From Candidatus Woesearchaeota archaeon (GTDB lineage: Archaea; Nanobdellota; Nanobdellia; Woesearchaeales; ARS49): a DNA stretch of 64,000 bases. The notes beneath the pieces were generated by a model. That model searched no databases. It worked only from the letters and a program-made list of their open reading frames with translations, and was not told the origin of the DNA. The translations under genes were made by a program, and so were the position numbers. The DNA is taken from NCBI GenBank assembly GCA_019322895.1, contig JAHWHZ010000001.1, positions 248,001 to 312,000 of the forward strand, read 5' to 3'. Positions 1-8,484 of this stretch are shown here, one piece after another. Position 1 is the first letter of the stretch. Each line of letters starts with the position of its first letter.

Positions 1-330
1 GGAACTGATGGCAGATTCCTTTTTCTGCCAGACACTGCTGAAAAAGAGCCTGCAAGAAGAGCTTTAGAGCATGCATCTAATGTAATAAATTCAGGCAAGT
101 ATGACTTGATTGTGCTTGATGAAATAAACTGCGCACTTGATAAAGGCCTTATTGAAGTTGATGCAGTGCTTAAGCTGCTCAATGAAAAGCCAGAGAATGT
201 TGAGATAATACTCACTGGCAGGAATGCTCCTGCAGAGATAGTTGAAAAAGCAGATTACGTAAGCGAGATAAAAGAGATAAAGCATCCCTGGAGCCAGGGC
301 ATTGGCGCCAGAAGAGGCATTGAATACTAA
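1..330 (+). CDS. Cob(I)alamin adenosyltransferase, CobA/CobO type, 5'-truncated by window edge
   Basis: The last 109 codons of a CobA/BtuR-family ATP:corrinoid adenosyltransferase, which transfers the adenosyl group of ATP to Co(I) corrinoids in adenosylcobalamin synthesis or salvage. The visible part has the Walker B-like segment DLIVLDEINCAL (residues about 36-47), then ILTGRNAP and the family ending GARRGIEY. The P-loop lies upstream of the window. The frame is open from base 1. The next gene starts 44 bases after the stop. A cobalamin-dependent enzyme such as class II ribonucleotide reductase would be the expected user, but none is seen here. Family assignment is confident from the C-terminal motifs. 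Confidence 0.88.
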   Translation, partial: GTDGRFLFLPDTAEKEPARRALEHASNVINSGKYDLIVLDEINCALDKGLIEVDAVLKLLNEKPENVEIILTGRNAPAEIVEKADYVSEIKEIKHPWSQGIGARRGIEY

Positions 331-373
331 AAATATAAATATCACCTATACTTTTCTTTATTTGGGGGTTAGA

Positions 374-1039
374 ATGTCAGAAGATTCTAAAGAAGTGAAA
401 ATAACTTATGAGACCTTGTACGAGATACTTCGCAGGGAAAAAAGCAAGGATGAACTGCAGAAGCTGGATGAATCTTTTTTTCGCGATGTTCTTGAATATC
501 TTAAAGAAAAGGCGAATATGATAAAAGATGCTGCTGGCAAGCTTGACATGTTTTCTGTTGAAGAGCAGGAAAGTACGCAGAAACAGCTGAACAATGTCCG
601 GAGAATCCTTAAGGAATTGTATGAAAGAAGGGAAAAAAAGATCATGGAGATGGCATTGAACAAATCAAAGACAAATTCTAATATTATTGATACAACAAAT
701 CTGCTTGCAAAAGAGCATGAGCTATATAATCGTATTGTACAGCAGTTAGATATGTTCAGGAAAGAGATTTTATTCTCATTGCTTGAGATGAAGACCCCTG
801 TAATTTCAGAGTTCAAGGAGCCAGAGCCTCCTGCTCCTGAACCAGAACCAACGCCTCCTGAGCCTGCACCAGAGCCAGGACCTTCTAAAGTCAAAGTCAA
901 ATTCTTGCAAAAAGTTGAGCAGTTTGTGGGCAAAGAACTGGAGCTTTACGGCCCTTTTGAGCCAGAAACAACTGCAGAAATTCCTGTGGAGATTGCAGCT
1001 ATTTTGGTGAATAAAGGCAGTGCTGTGAATGCAGAATAA
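374..1039 (+). CDS. Archaeal GINS complex subunit, Gins51-like
   Basis: Predicted subunit of GINS, which joins MCM and the Cdc45/RecJ-like protein in the archaeal replicative helicase. The 221-residue protein has an N-terminal helical A domain (about 8-135, starting TYETLYEILRREKS), a Pro/Glu-rich linker (about 150-172) and a C-terminal B domain (about 173-221) with KFLQKVEQFVGKELELYGPF. A-then-B order is typical of Gins51 (Sld5/Psf1-like). The ATG at 374 is chosen because GGGGGTT lies just upstream and similarity begins soon after; a longer reading from 302 runs back into the preceding gene. No Gins23 partner is seen in this window. Confidence 0.8.
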   Translation: MSEDSKEVKITYETLYEILRREKSKDELQKLDESFFRDVLEYLKEKANMIKDAAGKLDMFSVEEQESTQKQLNNVRRILKELYERREKKIMEMALNKSKTNSNIIDTTNLLAKEHELYNRIVQQLDMFRKEILFSLLEMKTPVISEFKEPEPPAPEPEPTPPEPAPEPGPSKVKVKFLQKVEQFVGKELELYGPFEPETTAEIPVEIAAILVNKGSAVNAE

Positions 1040-1048
1040 AAAGGGCAC

Positions 1049-1142
1049 GTGCATAGCGCCTGCGAAGTTCTCTGGTATACTGCGGTTTAGCATAAATCTG
1101 GGTATAGTCAATAACAGAAGCCAAACGAAGCGTGCTATGCAC
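1049..1142 (+). ncRNA. Structured intergenic element, copy A of a multi-copy family
   Basis: About 94 nt closed by an inverted repeat, GTGCATAGC at 1049-1057 pairing with GCTATGCAC at 1134-1142. After the 5' arm comes GCCTGCG, and before the 3' arm comes CCAAACGAAGCGT. The same layout recurs near 37568, 43764 and (minus strand) 39666. Outer base pairs differ between copies yet stay complementary, which suggests selection on RNA or hairpin structure. It lies between the GINS gene and L44e. The inner fold and the function are unknown; a small palindromic mobile repeat is the main alternative. Confidence 0.55.
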
Positions 1143-1205
1143 ATACTAAAAGGAAAAGCTTTTTAAAGAAATACCTGCTCTGCAGAATAATACGAGGATT
1201 ATATC

Positions 1206-1520
1206 ATGAAACTACCTAAAACTAAAAGAATGCACTGTCCTAAATGCAAGAAGCACACAGAGCACAAGGTCAGCGAAGCAAAGAAAAGAACTCCTAATGC
1301 AACGCACCCCCAGAGTTACGGAAGCAAGCTAAGAGCAAGGAAAAGGGGCGCCTTGGGGCAGGGTTCTAAAGGACGCTATTCTAAGCCAGCTTTGAGCAAA
1401 TGGAAAATGACTGGAAAAAAGCAGTCTAAAAAGCTGGATTTACGATATACTTGCAATGAATGCAAAAAAGCGCACACAGCAGGCAAGGCCTGGCGCGCAA
1501 AAAAGGTGGAGTTTAAATGA
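1206..1520 (+). CDS. rpl44e: Large ribosomal subunit protein eL42 (L44e)
   Basis: A 104-residue protein of the large ribosomal subunit, near the E site. It is basic and has the two zinc-binding Cys pairs of the family: CPKC near residues 11-14 and CNEC near 83-86. The N-terminal KRMHCPKCKKHTEHKV and central GSKGRYSKPA stretches are family signatures. Length is close to other archaeal L44e proteins. The stop overlaps the ATG of S27e by 4 bases, so the two are translationally coupled in a translation operon that continues with aIF2-alpha and Nop10. Confidence 0.96.
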   Translation: MKLPKTKRMHCPKCKKHTEHKVSEAKKRTPNATHPQSYGSKLRARKRGALGQGSKGRYSKPALSKWKMTGKKQSKKLDLRYTCNECKKAHTAGKAWRAKKVEFK

Positions 1521-1702
1521 GCGAGATAAAAGAAACTGTTGCTAAATTCATAAAGATCAGATGTCCTAAATGTAAGAATGAACAGATTATTTTTGGCAAG
1601 GCTTCAACTACAATAAACTGCCTTGTGTGCAGCAAGCCATTGGCAGAGCCAACTGGCGGCAAAACAAGAGTCAAGGCAAGAGTGCTTGAAGTCCTAGAAT
1701 AA
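1517..1702 (+). CDS. rps27e: Small ribosomal subunit protein eS27 (S27e)
   Basis: A 61-residue zinc-ribbon ribosomal protein of the small subunit. Two Cys pairs are visible, CPKC (about residues 15-18) and CLVC (about 34-37), followed by the family segment ending VKARVLEVLE. The ATG overlaps the end of L44e. The gene pair L44e-S27e followed by aIF2-alpha and Nop10 is a well-known archaeal gene order, which supports both the assignment and the archaeal origin of the contig. Confidence 0.95.
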   Translation: MSEIKETVAKFIKIRCPKCKNEQIIFGKASTTINCLVCSKPLAEPTGGKTRVKARVLEVLE

Positions 1703-1733
1703 ATATTAACCAAGCTAGGGGGGATGTGGTAAG

Positions 1734-2507
1734 GTGCTTTTAAAGAAAGAGGGGTTTCCAGAAGAAGACGAGCTAGTTCTTTGCACTGTCACAGCTGTCC
1801 AGTTTCATTCTGTTTTTGCAACACTTGACGAGTACGGCAAAACAGGCCTGATTCACATTTCTGAGATTGCTCCAGGGCGAATAAGGAACATAAGGGATTA
1901 TGTTGTTGAGGGCAAGAAGGTTGTCTGCAAGGTGCTGCGGATTGACAAGCAGAAAGGCCACATTGATTTATCATTGAGAAGGGTCAATGAAGCGCAGAAA
2001 AGAAAAAAGCTTAATCAGATAAAGCAGGAACAGCTTTCTGAAAGGATTATTGAGTTTGTTGCAAAAGCAAACAAGCTTAAGTTTGAAGGCTTGTATGACC
2101 AGCTTGCTGAAAAAATATTGGATAAATATCCAAGCATGTTTGCTGCATTTGAGGAAGTTGTAAGCGGTAATCTGGACCTCTCAAAAATTATTGATGCAAA
2201 GCTTGCAAAACAGCTCACTGAGCAGATTACGCAAAGGATAAAGCCCCCTGAAGTTGAGGTAGGCGGAGAATTGACTTTGTCCTGCCGCGAGCCAAATGGC
2301 GTGGAGCTTATCAAGGAAGCCTTGAAAAAAGCAGAAGAGGCTGGACCTGCAATAAAATACAAAGGAACCGGCACTTACAGTATCTGGGTCAAGGCAGAGG
2401 ATTACAAGAGCGCAGAAAAAATATTGAAAAAAGCGCTTGATGCGATTGAAAAATTTTCAAAAAAGAACAAGATACAACAGGAATTCAAGAGGATTGAGAA
2501 AGATTAA
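1734..2507 (+). CDS. eif2a: Translation initiation factor aIF2 subunit alpha
   Basis: Alpha subunit of archaeal aIF2, which with beta and gamma delivers initiator tRNA to the small subunit. The 257-residue protein starts with an S1/OB domain (about 12-85; LVLCTVTAVQFHSVFATLDE, then GLIHISEI), followed by a helical domain and a C-terminal alpha-beta domain with YKGTGTYSIWVKAEDYKSAE. Length is normal for the family. The start is GTG at 1734, shortly after a run of six G residues and GGTAA. The 3' end overlaps Nop10. Confidence 0.93.
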   Translation: MLLKKEGFPEEDELVLCTVTAVQFHSVFATLDEYGKTGLIHISEIAPGRIRNIRDYVVEGKKVVCKVLRIDKQKGHIDLSLRRVNEAQKRKKLNQIKQEQLSERIIEFVAKANKLKFEGLYDQLAEKILDKYPSMFAAFEEVVSGNLDLSKIIDAKLAKQLTEQITQRIKPPEVEVGGELTLSCREPNGVELIKEALKKAEEAGPAIKYKGTGTYSIWVKAEDYKSAEKILKKALDAIEKFSKKNKIQQEFKRIEKD

Positions 2508-2655
2508 ACATATACTTAAGTGCAATAAGTGCGAGGCGTATACAATGAAAGAGTCCTGCAAGTGCGGGGGCAAGGCAACAACAATTGTTCCTGCAAAATA
2601 CAGCCCGCAAGACAAGTATGCAGAATACCGCCGAAAGGCAAAAGGTCTGATATAA
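2494..2655 (+). CDS. nop10: H/ACA RNP protein Nop10
   Basis: About 53 residues. Nop10 is the small zinc-binding subunit of the H/ACA ribonucleoprotein that guides pseudouridylation of rRNA together with Cbf5, Gar1 and L7Ae. The core ILKCNKCEAYTMKESCKCGG has the four Cys of the zinc ribbon, followed by PAKYSPQDKYAEYRRKAKG. The start is uncertain: TTG at 2494 gives MRKIKHILKC, and an ATT at 2503 would give the family's usual beginning. It overlaps the end of aIF2-alpha, and its stop overlaps the ATG of the PAC2 gene, as in many archaea. Confidence 0.9.
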   Translation: MRKIKHILKCNKCEAYTMKESCKCGGKATTIVPAKYSPQDKYAEYRRKAKGLI

Positions 2656-3458
2656 TGGCTATATGGAATATTGAGTTCACTGGAAAAAAACCAAAGCTTA
2701 CTAATCCTGTGTTTCTTGAGGGTCTGCCAGGCATAGGCAATGTCGGCAAGCTTGCTGTTGATTTCATAATAGAAGAAATAAAAGCAAAGAAGATTGCAGA
2801 ATTCACTTCACACAGTTTTCCGCATTCTGTGTTCATCAATGAAGATAATCTTGTTGAGCTTCCGACTATTGAAGTATATTACAAGAAGTTCAAGAACAAG
2901 AAAAAAGATTTGCTTTTATTGGCAGGGGATGTACAGCCGATTGATGAGCAGTCTTGCTATGAGTTTTCCAGCAAGGTCCTGGACATTGCAAAAGATTTCA
3001 GCTGCAAGGAAATAGTCACTCTTGGCGGAATTGCAATGAAGACAGAGCCGAAAAAGCCTGTGGTCTTTTGCACAGGAAATGATAAGGACCTGATTAAGTC
3101 TTATAAGAGAAATATGAAGGACATCAATAATAATCTTTACGGCACAATAGGCCCGATTATCGGAGTTTCTGGCGTCTTGCTTGGTCTTGCAGGCAGAAGA
3201 AATCTGAAAGCAGTATCTTTGCTTGCAGAAACATACGGCCATCCGATGTATCTTGGAATAAAAGGAACAAAAGAGATTTTGAAGATTCTTAACAAGAGAT
3301 TCAGCTTAAAGCTTAACTTAAAGACAATTGACAAGGAGATTGCGGGCATGGACAGCGAGCTGGGCCAGAAAGCACTCACTGCAGCAGAAATTCAAAGAAC
3401 AAAAGCTATTTCTAAACTAAAGAGCAAGCTTGGCAAGGACTGCAGGTATATTGGATAG
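2655..3458 (+). CDS. PAC2-family proteasome assembly chaperone homolog
   Basis: A 267-residue PAC2-family protein (COG1938/2047 group), related to eukaryotic proteasome assembly chaperones; the archaeal role may be in proteasome assembly. The N-terminus FLEGLPGIGNVGKLAVDFII is the family signature, followed by LLLAGDVQPI and the central GTIGPIIGVSGVLLGLAG. The ATG at 2655 overlaps the stop of Nop10. The gene order Nop10-PAC2 is common in archaea. The family is clear; the biochemical role in this organism is inferred. Confidence 0.9.
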   Translation: MAIWNIEFTGKKPKLTNPVFLEGLPGIGNVGKLAVDFIIEEIKAKKIAEFTSHSFPHSVFINEDNLVELPTIEVYYKKFKNKKKDLLLLAGDVQPIDEQSCYEFSSKVLDIAKDFSCKEIVTLGGIAMKTEPKKPVVFCTGNDKDLIKSYKRNMKDINNNLYGTIGPIIGVSGVLLGLAGRRNLKAVSLLAETYGHPMYLGIKGTKEILKILNKRFSLKLNLKTIDKEIAGMDSELGQKALTAAEIQRTKAISKLKSKLGKDCRYIG

Positions 3459-3515
3459 TTTTATTCACCACAACATTTAAAAACAACAATATCAACTTAA
3501 TTCTAAAAAGGTGAT

Positions 3516-4787
3516 ATGTTGAAGATACTCAAGATTAAGTCTCGTGAGATACTTGATTCTAGGGGAAATCCTACTGTTGAGACAGAGATACACACAAAAA
3601 AAGGCATTTCTAAAGCAAGTGTTCCTTCTGGTGCTTCCACAGGTATTCATGAGGCAGTAGAATTAAGGGATGGCGGCAAGAGATATCTTGGAATGGGTGT
3701 CTCAAAAGCAGTCAAGAATGTTAATACAACCATTGCAAAAAAAATGGTTGGAAAAAGTTTCAATCAAGAATCTGCTGACAAGCTTATGATAAAGCTTGAC
3801 GGAACTGCAAATAAATCAAAGCTCGGCGCAAATGCAATATTGTCAGTCAGCATGGCTTTGTGCAAGGCATCTGCTTTGGAAAAAAGAATTCCATTGTACA
3901 AGCACATTGCAGAGCTGTTCAACAACAAGAAATTGATTCTTCCAATACCTGCATTTAACATAATAAATGGAGGCCAGCATGCTGGAAACCAACTGGAAAT
4001 CCAGGAATACATGCTGCTGCCAACAAAGGCAAAGAGTTTCAAGGAAGCGATGCAAATTGGTTCTGAAGTCTATCATGAATTAAAGAAATTGCTTGCAAAA
4101 GAATACGGCAAGATTGCAACAAATGTAGGTGATGAAGGAGGCTTTGCGCCGCCAATGACCTGTTATGAAGAGCCTTTGGATTATATCATGGATGCTGTTG
4201 AAGAATTAGGATATTTCAAGAAAATAAAATTAGGCATTGATGCAGCTGCAACATCTTTCTACAGGAACGGCAAGTATTACCTGGAAGGAAGCGAACTGTC
4301 TTCAAATGAATTGATAGATGTTTACATCGAGATGGCAAATGCTTACCCTATTGTATCAATAGAAGATCCTTTTGTTGAAGATGATTTTGAATATTTTGCA
4401 AAACTGAACAAGAAAATAAAAGGAGTGCAGGTTGTCGGCGATGATTTATTGTGCACAAACCCGCAGAGGATACAGAAGGCGATAATAATGGACAGCTGCA
4501 ATGCGTTATTATTGAAAATCAACCAGATCGGCACAATAACAGAAGCACTTGACGCAGCAGACATAGTGATGAAGCAGAAATGGAATGTGATGGTCTCTCA
4601 CAGGAGCGGGGAGACTGATGACAGCTTTATTGCAGACCTTGCAGTCGGCCTGGGAAACGGGCAGATAAAATCAGGAGCTCCCTGCAGGGGAGAGAGGCTT
4701 GCAAAATACAATCAATTATTAAGAATAGAAGAAGAGCTTGGAAAGAAAGCAAAATATGGAGGCAGGATTACATGGCAAAGAAAATAG
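3516..4787 (+). CDS. eno: Enolase
   Basis: Phosphopyruvate hydratase, interconverting 2-phosphoglycerate and phosphoenolpyruvate in glycolysis or gluconeogenesis. The 423-residue protein is complete: [13 protein letters not shown] at the start, GDEGGFAPP, metal ligands in [14 protein letters not shown] and GDDLL, catalytic Lys in [24 protein letters not shown], and the C-terminal [20 protein letters not shown]. Start ATG 3516 follows AAAAGGTGAT, with a TTTAAAAAC TATA-like element near 3476. The 3' end overlaps PRPP synthase by 16 bases. Confidence 0.97.
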   Translation: MLKILKIKSREILDSRGNPTVETEIHTKKGISKASVPSGASTGIHEAVELRDGGKRYLGMGVSKAVKNVNTTIAKKMVGKSFNQESADKLMIKLDGTANKSKLGANAILSVSMALCKASALEKRIPLYKHIAELFNNKKLILPIPAFNIINGGQHAGNQLEIQEYMLLPTKAKSFKEAMQIGSEVYHELKKLLAKEYGKIATNVGDEGGFAPPMTCYEEPLDYIMDAVEELGYFKKIKLGIDAAATSFYRNGKYYLEGSELSSNELIDVYIEMANAYPIVSIEDPFVEDDFEYFAKLNKKIKGVQVVGDDLLCTNPQRIQKAIIMDSCNALLLKINQIGTITEALDAADIVMKQKWNVMVSHRSGETDDSFIADLAVGLGNGQIKSGAPCRGERLAKYNQLLRIEEELGKKAKYGGRITWQRK

Positions 4788-5650
4788 TTTTTGGAGGCAC
4801 TAATTCAAGGGACCTTGCTAAGAAAATAGCCAAGAAAATAAAAGCACCTTATGCAGCATTGATAGTTGATCATTTTCCAGACGGCGAGACTTACTTAAGG
4901 CTTCCGATAGACGTAAAAAACAAAGAAGTTGTTTTGGTTGAATCAATGCATCCAAATCCAGATTCTATCATGATTGAAACAATATTTGCAGCGAGGACTG
5001 CAAAAGAATTAGGTGCAAAAAAAGTCATAATAGTCGCTCCATATCTAGCGTATCTAAGACAAGATAAAAGATTTTATCCAAGGGAGTGCAAGTCAAATAC
5101 AATAATGTCTGCATTGATGACCTGCGGAGATGAGATAATTGCAGTTGACCCGCATATTCAAAGGATTAAAAGACTGCAGGATATTTTCAAGATTAAAGCA
5201 AAACAATTGACTTCTAACAAGGAAATCGCAAAATACATCAAGAAGAACATCAAGAATCCTATTATCTTAGGGCCGGATTGGGAAAGCTTCCAGTGGGCTG
5301 AAAAGATTGCTAAGATGATCAAGGTTGAAGTTACTGTTTTGAGAAAAAAAAGATACACTGCAAGGCACGTGAAAATTAAATTAAAGATTAAAAATGGCAT
5401 AAAAGGCAGGAATGTAGTAATTATAGATGACATTATCAGTTCAGGGCATACAATGATTGAAGTGATTAAGCAGGCAAAGAAAATGAAGGCAAAATCAATC
5501 ACTTGCATCGGCGTGCATGGAGTTTTTGCTGAAAACGCCTATAAAAAGATGAAAAAAGCAGGCGCGACAAAAATAATAACAACAAATACAATCCAGAGAC
5601 CTACAAGCAAGATAGATATTTCTGGAATCATTGCAGAAGCCTTGAAATGA
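4772..5650 (+). CDS. prs: Ribose-phosphate pyrophosphokinase (PRPP synthase)
   Basis: Makes phosphoribosyl pyrophosphate from ribose-5-phosphate and ATP, the precursor of nucleotides and of archaeal pentose metabolism. At 292 residues it matches archaeal family members. The two phosphoribosyltransferase-fold domains are visible: [16 protein letters not shown] (about 91-106; ATP and metal region with the Arg-Gln pair) and the PRPP loop [14 protein letters not shown] (about 216-229). It overlaps the enolase gene, so the two are co-transcribed. Confidence 0.95.
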   Translation: MAKKIVFGGTNSRDLAKKIAKKIKAPYAALIVDHFPDGETYLRLPIDVKNKEVVLVESMHPNPDSIMIETIFAARTAKELGAKKVIIVAPYLAYLRQDKRFYPRECKSNTIMSALMTCGDEIIAVDPHIQRIKRLQDIFKIKAKQLTSNKEIAKYIKKNIKNPIILGPDWESFQWAEKIAKMIKVEVTVLRKKRYTARHVKIKLKIKNGIKGRNVVIIDDIISSGHTMIEVIKQAKKMKAKSITCIGVHGVFAENAYKKMKKAGATKIITTNTIQRPTSKIDISGIIAEALK

Positions 5651-5715
5651 TGCTTTTTTTCGTATATATTAGATAATAGTTAAATATATAAAGCATCAGC
5701 GCTATTTCATGCAAT

Positions 5716-6210
5716 ATGTTAAAACAGACACGCAATATGCTGAAATCAGCACCAACTCCAAATGATTTGGACATCGTGCTTCGGGTGGGAAAAAAATATG
5801 GCATAGATGAAGCTGTGTCAATATACACTTCAAAGATTTATGTGAATCACTGGGTTGGCTTGAAATATAAATATGCTAATAATGATGCCTGCAGCCATGT
5901 TCTTGGTCCTGACCAGACATACAAGCTTCTGAAAGAATACCGCCGGGCTGTCTTGATAATCGGCAGCAAGAAAGAGGATTTCAACAAGGCAATCATTGAG
6001 ATGGAGACGCAGTTAATCAAAGAGGGGCTCTATAAGGCACTGGCTCTTATCAACAGTCCTTGTGCTTTGTGTAATAAAGAAAAGATTGCAAGGCCTTCTC
6101 TTGAATCAGTAGGTATTGACATTCTTGCAACTGTGCGCAAGTTCAAGAAAAACGTGAAACAACCTGCAATTGGAGAATATCCTCCTTATGCTATAATTCT
6201 TACAAGTTAA
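5716..6210 (+). CDS. DUF2284-family protein with a reduced cysteine cluster
   Basis: A 164-residue protein resembling DUF2284 predicted metal-binding proteins, mainly in its C-terminal half: CALCNKEKIARPSLESVGID matches the usual CxxC...RPSMEAxGID block. The first cysteine-rich block of the family, normally several Cys around a YGK segment, is reduced here to a single Cys in YANNDACSHVLGPDQ. Metal binding may therefore be altered or lost. The ATG at 5716 follows a TATA-like AAATATATAAA. The 3' end overlaps the convergent minus-strand gene by 4 bases. Function unknown. Confidence 0.65.
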   Translation: MLKQTRNMLKSAPTPNDLDIVLRVGKKYGIDEAVSIYTSKIYVNHWVGLKYKYANNDACSHVLGPDQTYKLLKEYRRAVLIIGSKKEDFNKAIIEMETQLIKEGLYKALALINSPCALCNKEKIARPSLESVGIDILATVRKFKKNVKQPAIGEYPPYAIILTS

Positions 6211-6554
6211 TATGCATCTGCAGGGCAGCAGATCCAGTCAGGATATCTTTCAGGATAATTTGTTGGCGTGCATTTCTCTTGCCTTCTAATTTTCTTTGTT
6301 TGTATTCTATATCCATCTGGGCAAGGCTCTTTTCCTGCCCAATCCCGGTATCCTTTTCTTTCAAATGTTCCTACAATGACTCCTTCAGGATTCCCGCCGA
6401 CATATGGCCTTTTTTCGCTTATCATCTTCACTGCTCTTCCTGGTTTGATATTAAATGTTCCAAGGCCTGTTGTGGTGGTATTGAACATAAGAATAAGACT
6501 TACTATTGAAATAACAGAAATAACACCTAATACAACTAATGAAAAAGACTTCAT
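6207..6554 (-). CDS. Small single-span membrane-anchored secreted protein 1
   Basis: 115 residues: a short N-terminus, one hydrophobic helix (about 4-24, SLVVLGVISVISIVSLILMF), a TTTTGLGT junction, and an exported domain of about 85 residues with three Cys near the C-terminus (EPCPDGYRI, KCTPTNYP, WICCPADAY). No family recognised. It is one of four neighbouring minus-strand genes with the same architecture and a similar helix. The start ATG 6554 follows GGTGAAGTGA. It could be a surface protein or, less likely, pilin-like; no clear prepilin peptidase site is seen. Confidence 0.7.
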   Translation of the reverse strand: MKSFSLVVLGVISVISIVSLILMFNTTTTGLGTFNIKPGRAVKMISEKRPYVGGNPEGVIVGTFERKGYRDWAGKEPCPDGYRIQTKKIRRQEKCTPTNYPERYPDWICCPADAY

Positions 6555-6589
6555 TCACTTCACCGGGTTAATAAAAAAGTTAAAAAAAA

Positions 6590-6997
6590 TTAATATTCGC
6601 CTTGTGCGCCAATTAATTGGCATGCGGTGTCTCCAACCCAGTAGTCTATCTGTTCAGGTTTTGATGCTTCCCTGTTCGGATAGCAAGGTGAAGTGAACGG
6701 ACTTGTTGATCTTGTTACTGTTGGCTTTACTTGCATTATAGCAGAACCTGTGTCCCAGTAGCCTGCATAGTAAACCGGCTGTTCATATGTTTCTGGAACG
6801 CCTGTTACCCAGCCACCGTAAAGTTCCTGGAACCTATCGGTCTTTCCGCCTTGGTATAGCTTTGGCTGGCCATACAAGCTGGAAGTGATAGAATACGCTC
6901 CGCTCATTGCTCCTTTAAACAGCATCACTAAAGCCACTACTGCAATAACTGCAACAATACCCAGTATAACCAATGAAAGGTTTCGCTTTTCATCCAT
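6590..6997 (-). CDS. Small single-span membrane-anchored secreted protein 2
   Basis: 135 residues with a membrane helix at about 8-27 (LSLVILGIVAVIAVVALVML) closely resembling that of the downstream neighbour, followed by a Tyr/Gly/Thr-rich exported domain with two Cys (SPCYPNREA and TACQLIGA). The ATG at 6997 is preferred over an upstream GTG at 7009, because that GTG lies inside the Shine-Dalgarno sequence GAGGTGA. No known family. It lies in a row of four similar genes and probably acts at the cell surface. Confidence 0.7.
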   Translation of the reverse strand: MDEKRNLSLVILGIVAVIAVVALVMLFKGAMSGAYSITSSLYGQPKLYQGGKTDRFQELYGGWVTGVPETYEQPVYYAGYWDTGSAIMQVKPTVTRSTSPFTSPCYPNREASKPEQIDYWVGDTACQLIGAQGEY

Positions 6998-7065
6998 TTT
7001 TTTATTCACCTCAAATTTTTTAATTTGATTTTCTTTTTAAACTATATTAAGTATTTAAATCTTTC

Positions 7066-7593
7066 TTAATACGTTGACGTTTGCCTGTCAAAGCAGCACA
7101 TGCCGCCTTCCCAGCTTGGAGTGCCTTCTGGAAGCAGGTCTAATGGTATATATATTGTTGACCTTCCTGCTGCATTTCGATAGTTTCCATAGCATTCTTT
7201 TATTGTTCCTTTTAATCTGTCTGCTTCAATCTTTGGATATTCAAGGCCAAGATCTCCTCTTCCTGATACAAGGCATGACAAGTGAGTTACATACTGGCTT
7301 TCTCTTCCTTTCTTGTTGTCCCACACATTTGTGCCTGTCTGTCCAAGATTTCCTGGCACTTTTCCGTCTACCAAGTATTCGCCGCCTTCTGGTTTAAGCA
7401 CTCCCAGTGCTTCGCCGTATGGCTTTTGCGCGCCCCACAATGCCCTTCCTGCATTTGAAACTCTCCAATTCTCCATTTGTGTTGGAGTATTTTCAATGTA
7501 TACCATTCCTGTGTTTACATTTGAAAGCATCAATACAAAGCTCACAAGCGCTACTGCCAATACCACGCTTAAAATGATTGTTTTTTCTTCCAT
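7066..7593 (-). CDS. Small single-span membrane-anchored secreted protein 3
   Basis: 175 residues, the longest of the four. A hydrophobic helix at about 6-24 (ILSVVLAVALVSFVLML) is followed by SNVNTGMVY and an exported domain with several Cys (LSCLVSG, KECYGNY, GMCCFDRQ). The CC pair near the C-terminus is shared with proteins 1 and 4. Start ATG 7593 follows GAGGTGAAATC. No recognised domain. The shared architecture and the unrelated-looking exported parts suggest a diversified paralog set. Confidence 0.7.
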   Translation of the reverse strand: MEEKTIILSVVLAVALVSFVLMLSNVNTGMVYIENTPTQMENWRVSNAGRALWGAQKPYGEALGVLKPEGGEYLVDGKVPGNLGQTGTNVWDNKKGRESQYVTHLSCLVSGRGDLGLEYPKIEADRLKGTIKECYGNYRNAAGRSTIYIPLDLLPEGTPSWEGGMCCFDRQTSTY

Positions 7594-7607
7594 GATTTCA
7601 CCTCAGC

Positions 7608-7979
7608 TTAAATAACACAGCACACTTGGTCTGTGTTTGTTGCATATATGTCAAAATAAGGATAACATTTGTTAAGGTCATTGAACTCTTCTGCACTAAG
7701 ATATGCTGGGACATCTTTTGCGGAATATTGTTCTCCTGTTACTGTCAAGATATGGCATGGCTTGCTTGGCCTGACTGCCTTTATTGCATGTCCCCATGCA
7801 GGTATCTGATATGCTTTTTCCTGCCCTGGCTCAATAACTGTTCTAGTATATGCATGTATCATAGACGGCTTGACTGCAAGTCCTGTTGTTCCAGAATTAT
7901 ACATCATAACCAATCCAACAACAGATAACACAGCTACAACTGCCAGAATTGTTAAAGGTAATCCTTTTTGTAAGTCCAT
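7608..7979 (-). CDS. Small single-span membrane-anchored secreted protein 4
   Basis: 123 residues. Membrane helix about 7-26 (PLTILAVVAVLSVVGLVMMY), then NSGTTGLAV, matching the TTTTGLGT junction of protein 1. The exported part has Cys in KPCHILTV and NKCYPYF and ends QVCCVI. ATG 7979 is chosen because the upstream in-frame GTG at 7988 is part of the GAGGTGA ribosome binding site. It is the first gene of the four-gene minus-strand row and probably belongs to the same transcript. Function unknown. Confidence 0.7.
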   Translation of the reverse strand: MDLQKGLPLTILAVVAVLSVVGLVMMYNSGTTGLAVKPSMIHAYTRTVIEPGQEKAYQIPAWGHAIKAVRPSKPCHILTVTGEQYSAKDVPAYLSAEEFNDLNKCYPYFDIYATNTDQVCCVI

Positions 7980-8049
7980 AAATTTCACCTCAGTTTTTTA
8001 TCTATATGAGAGGATTATAACAGTTTCTGTATATAAATCTTTTGTTATT

Positions 8050-8484
8050 TTATACTAGAAACATGATTGTTGCTACTGCAAGGAAAACAAGCAGGTTTGC
8101 TGCAACATCTTTCTTGTTTTTTAGCAAAGAGCCTGCTGGAAAGTTATATAAGAAAGTGAAAGCGCTTATTATCAAAAAATAATCTGTTTTTGATGCTAAG
8201 AAGAAAGCAACTGCAAGTATTGTAGACATAAGCAGATGATTTATTTTCTTGAAAAAGCTAAGGTATGCAAATATTATTACCGCTCCTGCCCAGATATAAT
8301 GAACATTTGTTCTGTTAATATACATTAGCAATAATATAACAGCGCAGAACAATGCCTTTTGCATGATTAAAAGATATTTTTTCCCTGGCTTTATTTCTTC
8401 TTTTGCAATCCTTGCTAAGATTCTTCCTAGAATTAATCCAGTTGATGCTATTACTGCTATTATTATATAGTTCAGGACTTCCAT
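8050..8484 (-). CDS. Polytopic membrane protein, unknown
   Basis: 144 residues with about four to five hydrophobic helices (about 5-22, 42-58, 65-80, 86-100, 126-143) and few charged residues, mainly in short loops such as RIAKEEIKPGKK. No family recognised. Its ATG at 8484 overlaps the end of the Dph2-like fragment by 13 bases, so it seems to occupy the place where the rest of Dph2 would be expected. A product of a rearrangement next to that fragment is possible. Confidence 0.6.
   Translation of the reverse strand: MEVLNYIIIAVIASTGLILGRILARIAKEEIKPGKKYLLIMQKALFCAVILLLMYINRTNVHYIWAGAVIIFAYLSFFKKINHLLMSTILAVAFFLASKTDYFLIISAFTFLYNFPAGSLLKNKKDVAANLLVFLAVATIMFLV

Noticed and set aside
1049..1142. 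H/ACA guide RNA identity for the structured elements
   Set aside because: Copy A has ACA right after its stem, but copies B, C and E do not, and no consistent pseudouridylation pocket could be drawn by eye.
6207..7979. Type IV pilin cluster
   Set aside because: The helices are pilin-like in position, but no consistent prepilin-peptidase site is seen and no secretion ATPase or membrane platform gene is nearby.
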